A stretch of DNA of 64,000 nt from Microbacteriaceae bacterium (GTDB taxonomy: Bacteria; Actinomycetota; Actinomycetes; Actinomycetales; Microbacteriaceae): assembly GCA_024639935.1 (NCBI GenBank), contig JAHEFZ010000001.1, forward strand, positions 97,927-161,926. The letters are read 5' to 3'. The position numbers and the translations under genes were made by a program. Within the stretch, counting starts at the first letter, position 1. Each line of letters starts with the position of its first letter. The notes beneath the pieces are model-generated. The model saw only the letters and a list, made by a program, of their open reading frames with translations, made no database searches and was not told where the DNA came from. Shown piece by piece: positions 34,801 to 42,818 of this stretch.

Positions 34801-35318
34801 GAAACGGTGATGTGCGACATCACGACTGGCTCAAGTGGCTTGTCATTCGCACCGGTCGGCGCCGACTCGATTGCCGTTACGACCGCGCGGGAATCCTCGT
34901 CCGCCACCTCGCCGAAGATCGTATGTTTTGCCTGCAGCCAGGGTGTCGGGGCTGTCGTGATAAAGAATTGCGATCCGTTGGTGCCGGGACCGGAGTTGGC
35001 CATGGCAACGATGAAGGGTTGACTGAAGTTCAATTCGGGGTGAATTTCATCGCCAAATTGATAGCCAGGCCCGCCAAATCCCATTCCTAGAGGGTCGCCA
35101 CCCTGAATCATAAAACCCGGAATGATTCGGTGGAAAACAACGCCGTCGTAGAGGGGCGTCATCATCTTTTCTCCAGATTGTGGGTGGGTCCATTCCATTG
35201 TTCCTTGAGCAAGGCCGACAAAGTTGGCGACCGTCTCCGGTGCGTGATTTCCGAAAAGATTGACTCGGATGTCCCCGTGATTTGTATGAATAGTTGCAGT
35301 CTGTGTATGAATTGACAT
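34797..35318 (-). CDS. ppiA: Cyclophilin-type peptidyl-prolyl isomerase
   Basis: 173 aa from ATG 35318. Cyclophilin signatures VVFHRIIPGFMIQGGD, GMGFGGPGYQFGDE, SQFFITTAPTPWL and HTIFGEV, including the active-site Arg, Phe and His. Cytoplasmic: no signal peptide. Catalyses proline isomerisation. Cotranscribed with the rhomboid gene. CAGAAT ends 6 nt before the ATG, a possible leaderless start. Confidence 0.95.
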   Translation of the reverse strand: MSIHTQTATIHTNHGDIRVNLFGNHAPETVANFVGLAQGTMEWTHPQSGEKMMTPLYDGVVFHRIIPGFMIQGGDPLGMGFGGPGYQFGDEIHPELNFSQPFIVAMANSGPGTNGSQFFITTAPTPWLQAKHTIFGEVADEDSRAVVTAIESAPTGANDKPLEPVVMSHITVS

Positions 35319-35391
35319 ACGACTATTCTGCCTCGTCTCGATGTGCGATCGAAACAATGTGAGCAATAATGTAGAGGTCGAAGGAGTGCCA

Positions 35392-35685
35392 ATGGGGAAG
35401 TCATATTCGCGAGAACGCGCAATGATTCACCATGCCGCGAACTCTGCATTAAATCGACAGCGAGAAGTAGTGGAATCGGCGGGAAAGTTGCTCTCCCAAC
35501 TAACTAACCTGGGCGGCCGAAAAATCCTTCAGAACACTAAGGTCGCGCCCAAGAAGTCAGGGCTTGGAGGATTTATCGCAACAGGGCTTGCGGTTACCAT
35601 CGTCGCAGGTGTTGTGTACCTTGCGTGGCACGTGCTGCGAACCGATGACGATGCCTGGGTTGACGAGGAATTTGATGTCGATTAG
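35392..35685 (+). CDS. Small single-TM protein, unknown function
   Basis: 97 aa from ATG 35392 with GGAG 6 nt upstream. A charged N-terminal half (RERAMIHHAANSALNRQREV) and one C-terminal transmembrane helix (about 61-82) followed by an acidic tail (DDDAWVDEEFDVD). No domain recognised. The stop overlaps the convergent ferric-reductase stop by 4 nt. Confidence 0.7.
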   Translation: MGKSYSRERAMIHHAANSALNRQREVVESAGKLLSQLTNLGGRKILQNTKVAPKKSGLGGFIATGLAVTIVAGVVYLAWHVLRTDDDAWVDEEFDVD

Positions 35686-37256
35686 ACATCAAGTGTAATT
35701 TCGGCTCCGCCCGAACGAGACACGCACGGGTACATTACTCCTAGTTTGTCTTTATCCGAATCGGGCATCACGCTGTCGAGGTGGATTGGTGTGCCGTCAA
35801 CAACTCGAGTTTCGCACGTGCCGCAAACGCCTCTGCCGCACGACGTGTCCATAGGAACTCCCGCTTTCGCGAGCGCCGCAGCGATGCTGGCGTTCGCGGC
35901 AACATTGACTTTTCGACCCGACGAGGCAAGTCTCACCACGAATGGTTTTGCGCCACCTTCGATTTCGCGAAGTACCGGACTAAAGCGCTCGACGTGTACT
36001 CGGCCGCCCTCCACCCTTTGTTCGATCTCCGCCATCAGAGTTTCAGGGCCACAACAGTAAACATCGGCGTTGGTCGATTCCAACAAACCGGACAAGTCGA
36101 AACGACCCACAATATCCGATTCATGCACCGTGACTCGTTTACCGTATTCGGCCAACACTTCGTCCGCGAAGGCCATCCCCTCTCTCTTCTTTCCCAGATA
36201 CAACAAATTCCAGTCGCGTTTTGCAGGGAGAGATTCGATCATGGCCCGGATCGGGGTTATTCCTATTCCACCGGCAATGAACAAATAGGTTCGAGCCGGG
36301 ATGAGGGGGAAATGATTTCGCGGTCCGCTGACGGTCATCACTGTTCCCGCCCTGACGTTGTTATGTATCCACGTCGACCCACCCTCTGGTCCATGGGTGT
36401 CGAGGACGGCGATTTCGTAACCCGAGCGGTCAGTGCCGTCCCCACAGAGTGAATATTGGCGTTCCATTCCGTTCGCAAGGTGAAGGGTGATGTGCGACCC
36501 TGCGTCCCACCACGCCGTTCGCCCTCCACCAACCGGGATCAAGCGAATTCCGAGCACGTCATTAGCGAGCCGCGTGACTTTTTGCACAATCATTGTTCGC
36601 TTGTCTCGACTATCCTCACCGGGGTTGTCGAGAACAACGGCATCCCGTTCGGCTTGAGCGGCCTTTCGGAGTGCGGCTACTTTCGCGTCAGCAACCGCGC
36701 GTCGTTCGCGCAGCGAGATTACGGCGAACCGAATCATGAGCGCAATCATCGCCATCGAAATCACAAAAATTGATACTGCCGCGTACCACCATGACCCGAC
36801 GTCAGACCCCGAAAAAGCAGCATGAACTCCGATGGCGAAGAAAACAAAATACGATGCATAGTGGATCGCCTTCCACAGCGCTCGTGGCAATTTGTCCATC
36901 ACGAGAGAGGTGAGGTAAACGACAGACATAACCCACATAGCAATGACGCCGATAGCTAGTGCAATATTGATGAGCTCGGTTGCGCCTTGGTAAGTCGCTA
37001 CGCCCGGAATAAAAAGGTCCGCAGCGTCGAATTTGACGTAGGGGTCAAGGGTTAGAGCTAGCGTGTGAACGCTCGCAAGCAACACCGTCAGTGTGCTGAG
37101 ATACTTGTGAAGATCTTTGAGCCACGCAGGGTTGTCGAGTCCGCGAAAAACTCGGCTCGCAAGTAAGACTCCCCACACCAATGAAAATGACATGAGTCCC
37201 CACGCGGTGAGCGCACTCACCCGCGAGATGTACCACCAGATGTGTGGGTCGTTCAC
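35682..37256 (-). CDS. Ferric-reductase-like membrane domain fused to FAD/NAD reductase and 2Fe-2S ferredoxin
   Basis: 524 aa from GTG 37256 (GGAAGGA upstream). Residues 1-185: six-helix ferric-reductase domain with paired His for two b-hemes (for example LHKYLSTLTVLLASVH and HYASYFVFFAIGVH). About 215-330: FAD-binding barrel; about 335-425: NAD(P) domain (FIAGGIGITPIRAM, VYCCGPETLM). C-terminal plant-type ferredoxin with Cys pattern SCGRGVCGTC and a distal YPC. Moves electrons from NAD(P)H through FAD/FeS and heme across the membrane to an extracytoplasmic acceptor. Overlaps apbE by 4 nt. Confidence 0.88.
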   Translation of the reverse strand: MNDPHIWWYISRVSALTAWGLMSFSLVWGVLLASRVFRGLDNPAWLKDLHKYLSTLTVLLASVHTLALTLDPYVKFDAADLFIPGVATYQGATELINIALAIGVIAMWVMSVVYLTSLVMDKLPRALWKAIHYASYFVFFAIGVHAAFSGSDVGSWWYAAVSIFVISMAMIALMIRFAVISLRERRAVADAKVAALRKAAQAERDAVVLDNPGEDSRDKRTMIVQKVTRLANDVLGIRLIPVGGGRTAWWDAGSHITLHLANGMERQYSLCGDGTDRSGYEIAVLDTHGPEGGSTWIHNNVRAGTVMTVSGPRNHFPLIPARTYLFIAGGIGITPIRAMIESLPAKRDWNLLYLGKKREGMAFADEVLAEYGKRVTVHESDIVGRFDLSGLLESTNADVYCCGPETLMAEIEQRVEGGRVHVERFSPVLREIEGGAKPFVVRLASSGRKVNVAANASIAAALAKAGVPMDTSCGRGVCGTCETRVVDGTPIHLDSVMPDSDKDKLGVMYPCVSRSGGAEITLDV

Positions 37257-38221
37257 GAATAGTCCTTCCAGTTAGCCGTCTGTTCAGTCGTGCCATCACG
37301 ATAAACAACGAACGCTGCGGCGCCGAGCGTTGGCGCCCAAGTTAAGAAATCGCGTCGTGTAAATCCGGCCTTAGTGATAACTTCCGCAATACTCGCAGAG
37401 ACTGCGATAACCGAGACAGTGACGATAGCGGACTCCATTGCTTGCCCGGTATGTGCGTCGATGAGGTGGTTTACAGTGCGACCCTCGTTGTCCCACGTTC
37501 GCTTGAGTGTGCTCGACGTCGCAACTGCGCCATCAATCAGGTTGACCCGCGCAATTGCGCTGGAGTCGACAAATGGGTCTTCAATATCGATTCGCCAGTG
37601 TCTGCCATCCGGAGGTGTTCCCCCGATTCGAACGTCTCCCCCGATTTCGACAAGGACTCCGAGGGCGCCTTGTTCCAAAGCCGTTGTGGAAACAATATCG
37701 GCGGCGAAGCCTTTGCCAATTCCACCCGAGTCAAGTGTGACGCCAATAGGGAGCGTAACGACGTTGTCCTGAATTGTTGTTCCCGTGGTCTCAATTGGCC
37801 ATCGCGCACTGGCGGGCAGAACGGTGATGTTTGTAGGATTCACGCGGGACGCCACATATCCTTCTGCCAAAAGTTTGGGCAAAATTGTCGGGTCGTATTC
37901 ACCATCGGTGAGCGCGCGGGCCGCCAGCATTTCGCTCACGAGCTTCGCGGTCAATGGATCAACGGCGACAGGAGACCCTTCCGCGCTATTGAGTCTCGAG
38001 ATATCTGATTCAGAATTGAATCGACTCCACAGAGACTCTAAGAATTCAACTATCCGGACAAGGTAATCGAGCATGTCCTCCGTCCCACCAACGAGGACAA
38101 TGTTGGCAACGGTTCCCATCGTGCGAAAGGTCCGCGACACCGTGCGTGCGCCAGACTCTCCTTGGGCCGCCCGAATCGCATCTGATGCGATTGAGGAATG
38201 CGAATTTTTACTTAGAACCAC
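37253..38221 (-). CDS. apbE: FAD:protein FMN transferase (ApbE family)
   Basis: About 322 aa. The ApbE signature RTMGT, the Mg/FAD region LDSGGIGKGFAAD and the C-terminal catalytic-type T-H/Y region (HLIDAHTGQAMESAIVTVSV) are visible. Attaches FMN covalently to threonine in extracytoplasmic electron carriers. No clear signal peptide. Start uncertain: GTG 38221 and GTG 38140 are both possible before the conserved domain; the frame is open to 38305 but overlaps the upstream gene. No FMN_bind substrate protein is encoded beside it, which is unusual. Confidence 0.85.
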   Translation of the reverse strand: MVLSKNSHSSIASDAIRAAQGESGARTVSRTFRTMGTVANIVLVGGTEDMLDYLVRIVEFLESLWSRFNSESDISRLNSAEGSPVAVDPLTAKLVSEMLAARALTDGEYDPTILPKLLAEGYVASRVNPTNITVLPASARWPIETTGTTIQDNVVTLPIGVTLDSGGIGKGFAADIVSTTALEQGALGVLVEIGGDVRIGGTPPDGRHWRIDIEDPFVDSSAIARVNLIDGAVATSSTLKRTWDNEGRTVNHLIDAHTGQAMESAIVTVSVIAVSASIAEVITKAGFTRRDFLTWAPTLGAAAFVVYRDGTTEQTANWKDYS

Positions 38222-38528
38222 TTGAGTTGCCGTGACCCTTGTTTGCCGGCTTTTTTGCCGGGGCCGGTGCGGCCTTGGGGGGCGCGACAGGAGTCGGTAC
38301 AACAACCGCTGGTGCCGCCTTCACTGTCTTCTTCTTTTTCCTGACAGGAGCGGTGGGTGTCGGCGTCGACACCGTTGTTGGGATGCTCGTCGTTGCGGAA
38401 TCAGAAGAAGTTGCCAGAACTGTCGCTTCTTGCGCTTGCGCTTGCAGTCCAGCGACTCCCGCGATCATTGCTCCCGCGGTCGCTGCGGTGACGAGTATTC
38501 GTGACTTAGTTGCAATAAACATAGCCAT
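38208..38528 (-). CDS. Exported Lys/Pro/Ala-rich low-complexity protein
   Basis: 106 aa. Signal peptide: positive n-region (ATKSR), hydrophobic core (ILVTAATAGAMIAGVAG) and AQAQE cleavage-like site. The mature part is a Thr/Ser/Pro-rich stretch followed by a basic tail (VRKKKKTVK, then AP/K repeats, ending GHGNSSGSK). No known domain. ATG overlaps the stop of the acidic protein gene (TAATG). Strongly basic in contrast with its acidic upstream neighbour. Confidence 0.7.
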   Translation of the reverse strand: MAMFIATKSRILVTAATAGAMIAGVAGLQAQAQEATVLATSSDSATTSIPTTVSTPTPTAPVRKKKKTVKAAPAVVVPTPVAPPKAAPAPAKKPANKGHGNSSGSK

Positions 38529-38995
38529 TAGTCATCGTCTCCATCATCTTCGTGGTCGTCATGGTCTTCGTGGTCTTCGTGGTCATCATGGTCTTCGTCG
38601 TCATCGTCGTGTGAGCCACTGGATCCGCCTCCAGCCGATCCCGAACTTGTACCGTGTGAAGAACCAGAATTAGAACCGTTTGAAGCACCTGTGGTTCCAG
38701 CATTGTTTGTCGTCGATGACACGGCCGATGTGTCGTCAGTCGTAGCCTGATCAACCGATGTTTCGACCACCGGAACGATTTCTTTCGCCGTAATCTGCGG
38801 CGTGGCTGGCGCTGCCGTCGGCGCAGAGGAGTTATCGGCTCCTGCCACCGGTCCCGAAGCCGCGTTGATAGTACCCGCGAGAAGTCCCGAGACGTCGTCG
38901 ATATCGATTGCTCCGGAGTTGACTGCTACCGTGCCGAGTCCGACACCAGTGGTGGCAGTCATTCCGAGAAGGAGGAGGGGGCCTTGAATATTCAT
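38528..38995 (-). CDS. Exported/anchored protein with Asp/His-rich metal-binding-like tail
   Basis: 155 aa from ATG 38995. N-terminal hydrophobic segment (GPLLLLGMTATTGVGLGTVA), an Ala/Thr/Ser-rich middle and Gly/Ser linker, and a final ~27 residues almost only Asp, Glu and His, built from DDHEDH-type triplets (HDDHEDHEDHDDHEDD). Such tails bind divalent metals in other proteins; here that is inference. First gene of the operon with the basic protein, ApbE and the reductase. DNA of the tail is a 9-nt degenerate tandem repeat. Confidence 0.72.
   Translation of the reverse strand: MNIQGPLLLLGMTATTGVGLGTVAVNSGAIDIDDVSGLLAGTINAASGPVAGADNSSAPTAAPATPQITAKEIVPVVETSVDQATTDDTSAVSSTTNNAGTTGASNGSNSGSSHGTSSGSAGGGSSGSHDDDDEDHDDHEDHEDHDDHEDDGDDD
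38531..38610 (-). repeat. Degenerate 9-nt tandem repeat coding the Asp/His tail
   Basis: On the plus strand TGGTCTTCG/TGGTCATCA-type 9-mers recur (for example TGGTCTTCGTGGTCTTCG at 38571 onwards). They encode D-H-E / D-H-D triplets. Copy number probably varies by slippage. Confidence 0.65.
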
Positions 38996-39107
38996 GTCTT
39001 CAGTTTCACGGGTGGGTATGGGGTGAACAACGTACTTTAGTAAAGAAATGTCCAAGGTTTTAGGTTTGCAGCGGCATAAGTGCCGTGAATCGTGCCACTC
39101 TCTAAGC

Positions 39108-39776
39108 ATGACGATTTTGCTAGTAGAAGATGATCGAGCAATTGCCGACGCACTGGTCGACGGACTCCGTGACAATGGTTTTGCGGTGACGCACGTCGTT
39201 CTCGGTAGAGAAGCCGTCGCAAAAGTTCAAGGCGGTGGAATCACCACCGTGATTCTTGACCTTGGGCTGCCGGATATGGACGGAACCGAGGTGTGCCGTC
39301 AGATTCGTACGTTCTCGCACGTCCCCATAGTCGTGGCGAGCGCTCGAGAAACAGAGATGGATCGAGTGACTGTGCTCGACATGGGCGCCGATGACTACAT
39401 CGTGAAACCATTCGGGATTAAAGAACTGGTTGCGCGAATCCATGCGGTGATGCGTCGCGCCAGTGGGACGGTCGCAGCGATCACACACCTCGAAGTCGGT
39501 CCACTTGTGATTGACACAAAATCTCGAGTTGTCAGCGTTGGTGAAAAGTCTGTCTCGCTAACTCCGAAGGAATTTGACCTGCTGACTTATCTGGCGCGCG
39601 ACCCCGGTACCGTGTTTCGACGTGCTGATATTCTCCGGGATGTTTGGCAAACGACGTGGTACGGGACGACGAAAACGTTGGACGCCCATGTCGCAAGCAT
39701 TCGCAAGAAGTTGGGTAACGCTGAATGGGTCGAATCGGTCCGTGGAGTCGGTTTCACCCTAAGGATCGTGTCGTGA
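39108..39776 (+). CDS. OmpR-family response regulator
   Basis: 222 aa from ATG 39108. Receiver with LVEDD, phosphorylatable Asp in VILDLGLPD, VASARE and VKPFG; winged-helix DNA-binding domain ending in VESVRGVGFTLR. Divergent from the redox operon by about 110 bp, so that operon is the likely target. Its TGA overlaps the kinase GTG by 4 nt. Confidence 0.9.
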   Translation: MTILLVEDDRAIADALVDGLRDNGFAVTHVVLGREAVAKVQGGGITTVILDLGLPDMDGTEVCRQIRTFSHVPIVVASARETEMDRVTVLDMGADDYIVKPFGIKELVARIHAVMRRASGTVAAITHLEVGPLVIDTKSRVVSVGEKSVSLTPKEFDLLTYLARDPGTVFRRADILRDVWQTTWYGTTKTLDAHVASIRKKLGNAEWVESVRGVGFTLRIVS

Positions 39777-41167
39777 GACGAATCTTTCTCGCGTCAATTG
39801 TCGGGGTGAGCGGTGTACTACTTGTAGCCCAGGGGGCCGCTGTTGTGTCCTACGTTTCGGCTTCGGAGCAAGATCGCATCATCACGGAATACCAACGAGA
39901 TGCATTTATTCTCGGCGGTCGGATTGAGACGCTCTTGGAAACTCCTGGTCGCCGTGATGCAACACTTTCCGTACTCGTCAACAAGTATGCCTCTTCTGGT
40001 AATACCCAAGTGATTGTGGTGGATTCGGCGGGAATCGGTGTGCTCACGAGCGAACCAGACGAACTTCCGCTCGGAACGGATTATTCAAATCGACCAGAAA
40101 TAGCAAGTGCGCTTCTCGGAAATGTGACATCAGGTGAGCGTTGGTCAGATACGCTCCAGGCCAACCTTGTTTATGTTTCTGTACCGATCATCAACGGTTC
40201 GTCGGTGTACGGTGCGGTTCGGCTGTCTTTCCCCCACGGTGAAATCGACCAGGCGATAGCTGACAAGACAGCAATCCTCTGGTGGGTGGCAGGAGGCTCG
40301 CTTTTACTGGCAGTGGTGCTGTCCGTTGTTGTGTCAGGGTTGGTGACCCGCCCACTCCGACGTGTCAAGTCCCAAGTTGATGCTCTGGCACTGGGTGATT
40401 TTTCGGGTCGTCTTCCAGAAAATTCGGGGCCACGGGAAATTCGGTCTCTCGCTCAGTCCTTTAACTCCATGGCAGGGAAGCTCGATTCTCTCATCAGACA
40501 ACAACGTGCTTTTGCGTCTGATGCCTCGCATCAATTGCGCACTCCACTCACGGCCTTGCTGTTGCGAATCGAGCGCGCGCGCGAAGCGCTGCTGCTCGAT
40601 CCGATATCCGCCGATGCGCGACTCGGTGACGCAGAACGCGAGGTTGAACGTCTGACCTCCATTGTTGAAGGTCTACTCGCAATTGCTCGATCGGAAGGGG
40701 GCTCTCACGAGCTAATTCCCGTTGATCTTGCGGTGCTCTCTCGAGAGCGCGCTGAAAATTGGAGAGCGCTCGCCGAAGAGAATGACGTCACCATCGCCTA
40801 TGAAGGCCCCGACCATGCGGTCGGTACCGCGTTATCAAACGCTCCAGAACAGATTCTTGACAACCTGGTTGACAACGCCATCGCTCACTCCCCCCCGGGG
40901 ACAGCAGTTTTGGTCCGCGTTCGTGTTCTCGAAGACCAAATCGAGCTCGCCGTAATTGACGCCGGCACAGGGATGACGGAAGATCAGTGTGTGCGTGCAT
41001 TCGATCGTTTCTGGCGAGCGGACTCGACTAAGGACGGCAGTGGACTTGGGTTGGCAATTGTCAAACATCTCGTCGAATTGAGCGGTGGGTTTGCGACCCT
41101 GACGCCGGGACGAGGCGGTTCAGGAGTTGTGGCTACCGTTCGCCTGCCGCGCGAACCACAATCCTAG
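39773..41167 (+). CDS. Membrane sensor histidine kinase
   Basis: 464 aa from GTG 39773. Two transmembrane helices (about 4-27 and 170-192) enclose an extracytoplasmic sensor of about 140 aa (dCache/DUF-like), followed by HAMP (PLRRVKSQVDALALGDFSGR), HisKA (phospho-His in SDASHQLRTPLTALLL), and HATPase (NLVDNAIAHS, DAGTGM, GSGLGLAIVKHL). Signal unknown; location suggests an extracellular redox, metal or flavin signal. Confidence 0.9.
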   Translation: MRRIFLASIVGVSGVLLVAQGAAVVSYVSASEQDRIITEYQRDAFILGGRIETLLETPGRRDATLSVLVNKYASSGNTQVIVVDSAGIGVLTSEPDELPLGTDYSNRPEIASALLGNVTSGERWSDTLQANLVYVSVPIINGSSVYGAVRLSFPHGEIDQAIADKTAILWWVAGGSLLLAVVLSVVVSGLVTRPLRRVKSQVDALALGDFSGRLPENSGPREIRSLAQSFNSMAGKLDSLIRQQRAFASDASHQLRTPLTALLLRIERAREALLLDPISADARLGDAEREVERLTSIVEGLLAIARSEGGSHELIPVDLAVLSRERAENWRALAEENDVTIAYEGPDHAVGTALSNAPEQILDNLVDNAIAHSPPGTAVLVRVRVLEDQIELAVIDAGTGMTEDQCVRAFDRFWRADSTKDGSGLGLAIVKHLVELSGGFATLTPGRGGSGVVATVRLPREPQS

Positions 41168-41194
41168 GTTCTAGTGAGATTTATACGACTTCCC

Positions 41195-42097
41195 TCACGC
41201 AGTTGTGGTGTTGGGAATGACTTTGGGGGGACGATCACGACCTGCCAGATACGACCCAACTACAACAAGCGGGAGTCCAATCAGAATCCCCGTGGTGAGT
41301 GGTTCGCCGAGGAAAACTATTCCCAAAACTGACGCGACCAAGAGGTTCACATACGTGATTAACGTTGCTCGTCGCGGCCCGACGTGTTTGATGAGTTCAA
41401 AAAACAGAACAAACGCCAGGGCCGAACTTATTGCTCCGAGGACAAAAATTGATGCCCACCCGCCAAACTCGGGGGTTCTGGCAATGTCCACCGGGAGAGT
41501 AAACAGGGCTATCGGTGCGTAAATGACAGACACCATAGCCAAGGCCACCGCGGATAGTGAAAGTCCGGACACGTTGGGCATCGTTCGTCCCGCCACAATC
41601 GGTGCAATGGCGTAACAGACGGCTGAAACTGCCAACATCAAGACGGGGACAATATCGATGACTCCGCTGAGCGCATCGATTCCGACAAGCGAGAACACTC
41701 CAGCGAATCCGATCACCAAACCGGTGATCGTGACGGGGTGACGAGCGGCGCGATCGCCGAGGAATGTTCCCGTGATGAAAGCAGCGATGAATGGGATGGT
41801 AGTCATCATGAGTCCCGCAAGACTGCTCGCCGTAGTTCGCTCTGCTTCGGTGATGAGGTACCAAGGCCCAACCATTTCGAGAGAGGCAAAAAGCAACACG
41901 CCGCGCCAGTTTTTTATCGCTTCTCGAAGCTCACCCCGATAAACCACGATTGGAAGCAATATCATCGCACCGATTGTGACGCGCAACCACACAATACTGG
42001 GCGTACTAAATGATTCGTTAGCGACGGCGATGAAAAAATAGGGGATTCCCCAAGCGACCCCAACAGCGAGAAACAGCAGTAAAGCGCGACGAGACAT
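41195..42097 (-). CDS. EamA/DMT-family transporter
   Basis: 300 aa with ten hydrophobic helices in two EamA repeats. Characteristic stretches: LFLAVGVAWGIPYFF in the first helix, 'FASLEMVGPWYLITEAERTT' in the first repeat, and 'LVASVLGIVFLGEPLTTGIL' near the end. Exports metabolites or drugs in relatives; substrate not predictable. Ends 27 bp from the kinase stop with no clear terminator. Confidence 0.88.
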   Translation of the reverse strand: MSRRALLLFLAVGVAWGIPYFFIAVANESFSTPSIVWLRVTIGAMILLPIVVYRGELREAIKNWRGVLLFASLEMVGPWYLITEAERTTASSLAGLMMTTIPFIAAFITGTFLGDRAARHPVTITGLVIGFAGVFSLVGIDALSGVIDIVPVLMLAVSAVCYAIAPIVAGRTMPNVSGLSLSAVALAMVSVIYAPIALFTLPVDIARTPEFGGWASIFVLGAISSALAFVLFFELIKHVGPRRATLITYVNLLVASVLGIVFLGEPLTTGILIGLPLVVVGSYLAGRDRPPKVIPNTTTA

Positions 42098-42108
42098 CCT
42101 GTGCGCGT

Positions 42109-42462
42109 CTACTTTGCCCGCGGGTATCTTGCGGCGTGGATTTCCGCAAGTATCTGTTGGGTTTCGCGATGCGCAGCCATCACGGCTTCATGGGTTTCGT
42201 TGTCGCGACGTTCTGTCTTGCGCGACTGAACGTTTTGTCCGACCATGATGATGGGCAGTAAAACCAGCTGAAGGAATGTTTGCGCCACCCAGGCGACAAT
42301 GATGACCGCGTCATGTGTGGCGAGTGCCGCGGGAAGTGAAATAATCGCCAGAATAGTGAAGGCAATCGCCGCCCACATAGTTCCTACGACTGATGTGATC
42401 CGTTCACCCCAGTTATCGAGAATGTTGCTCATTCCGCGCTCTACTCTGGATTGTTTAGCCAC
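42109..42462 (-). CDS. Small two-TM membrane protein, unknown function
   Basis: 117 aa from ATG 42462. Charged N-terminus, then two hydrophobic helices (about 28-48 and 52-73) and a charged, coiled-coil-like C-terminal half (HEAVMAAHRETQQILAEIHA). The TM region loosely resembles low-affinity iron permease-type proteins, but I do not claim this. Upstream of and codirectional with the EamA gene, 11 bp apart, so probably one operon. Confidence 0.7.
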   Translation of the reverse strand: MAKQSRVERGMSNILDNWGERITSVVGTMWAAIAFTILAIISLPAALATHDAVIIVAWVAQTFLQLVLLPIIMVGQNVQSRKTERRDNETHEAVMAAHRETQQILAEIHAARYPRAK

Positions 42463-42481
42463 GTCCGAAGTCTAACCGTTG

Positions 42482-42554
42482 TGGAGACTAGGGGAATCGA
42501 ACCCCTGACCTCCTGCTTGCAAAGCAGGCGCTCTACCAATTGAGCTAAGTCCCC
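42482..42554 (-). tRNA. tRNA-Ala(TGC)
   Basis: 73 nt; acceptor GGGGACT/AGTCTCC (one G-T), anticodon stem CCTGC/GCAGG with loop TTTGCAA (anticodon TGC), T-arm AGGGGTTCGATTCCCCT. CCA is not encoded. Confidence 0.97.
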
Positions 42555-42580
42555 ATTTTTTGCGGTTTTGGGAAACCGAG

Positions 42581-42654
42581 TGGGGCTACCAGGACTTGAA
42601 CCTGGGACCTCTTCGTTATCAGCGAAGCGCTCTAACCACCTGAGCTATAGCCCC
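42581..42654 (-). tRNA. tRNA-Ile(GAT)
   Basis: 74 nt; acceptor GGGGCTA/TAGCCCC, D-arm GCTCAGGTGGTTAGAGC, anticodon stem CTTCG/CGAAG with loop CTGATAA (anticodon GAT), T-arm CCAGGTTCAAGTCCTGG. Part of the duplicated segment; this copy is complete. Confidence 0.97.
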
Positions 42655-42705
42655 TAAACCTGTCCGAGCCTATCGCATGTCGAGGCGCGCGAAAAATCGG
42701 GTCGA

Positions 42706-42755
42706 TTAGTCGTTGGTGAAGGCGACGCGGATTCCGCCGGTGATGCGTGCGATGA
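42706..42755 (-). pseudogene. 3' fragment of the DUF3566 gene in copy A
   Basis: 50 bp identical to the 3' end of the intact DUF3566 gene (43510-43559), stop codon included, but ending abruptly at 42755 where the sequence switches to the cassette. No start or upstream coding region. Confidence 0.9.
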
Positions 42756-42757
42756 TG

Positions 42758-42786
42758 TTGCGGCCTGGGGGCTAAGTTGCTAGGCT
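42758..42786 (+). promoter_or_regulatory. Promoter of the cassette gene
   Basis: TTGCGG (42758-42763), a 17-bp spacer, TAGGCT (42781-42786). The -35 begins 3 bp after the repeat ends. The GTG start at 42819 follows an AAGGAG Shine-Dalgarno (42807-42812). Confidence 0.6.
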
Positions 42787-42818
42787 CCTTGATGAATACT
42801 CAGATTAAGGAGTTTCTC

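Larger units (their letters stand above)
42578..42755. repeat. Upstream copy (A) of the tRNA-Ile/DUF3566 duplication
   Basis: Positions 42601-42755 are identical over 155 bp to 43405-43559; the GAGTGGGG at 42578-42585 also recurs at 43397-43404. Copy A contains the intact tRNA-Ile and the last 50 bp of the DUF3566 coding sequence. A 15-bp segment (42586-42600) is missing from copy B. Confidence 0.97.

Noticed and set aside
38440..38520. ApbE flavinylation motif (DSATTS) in the Lys-rich protein
   Set aside because: It lacks the S/D-G-A-T-x-T/S spacing and there is no FMN_bind fold around it.
39035..39045. CTTTAGTAAAG palindrome between the redox operon and its regulator as operator
   Set aside because: A single 5-bp-arm palindrome in AT-rich spacer; too short to claim without a second copy.
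42109..42462. Low-affinity iron permease
   Set aside because: Two TM helices fit loosely, but conserved family residues could not be confirmed; left as unknown.
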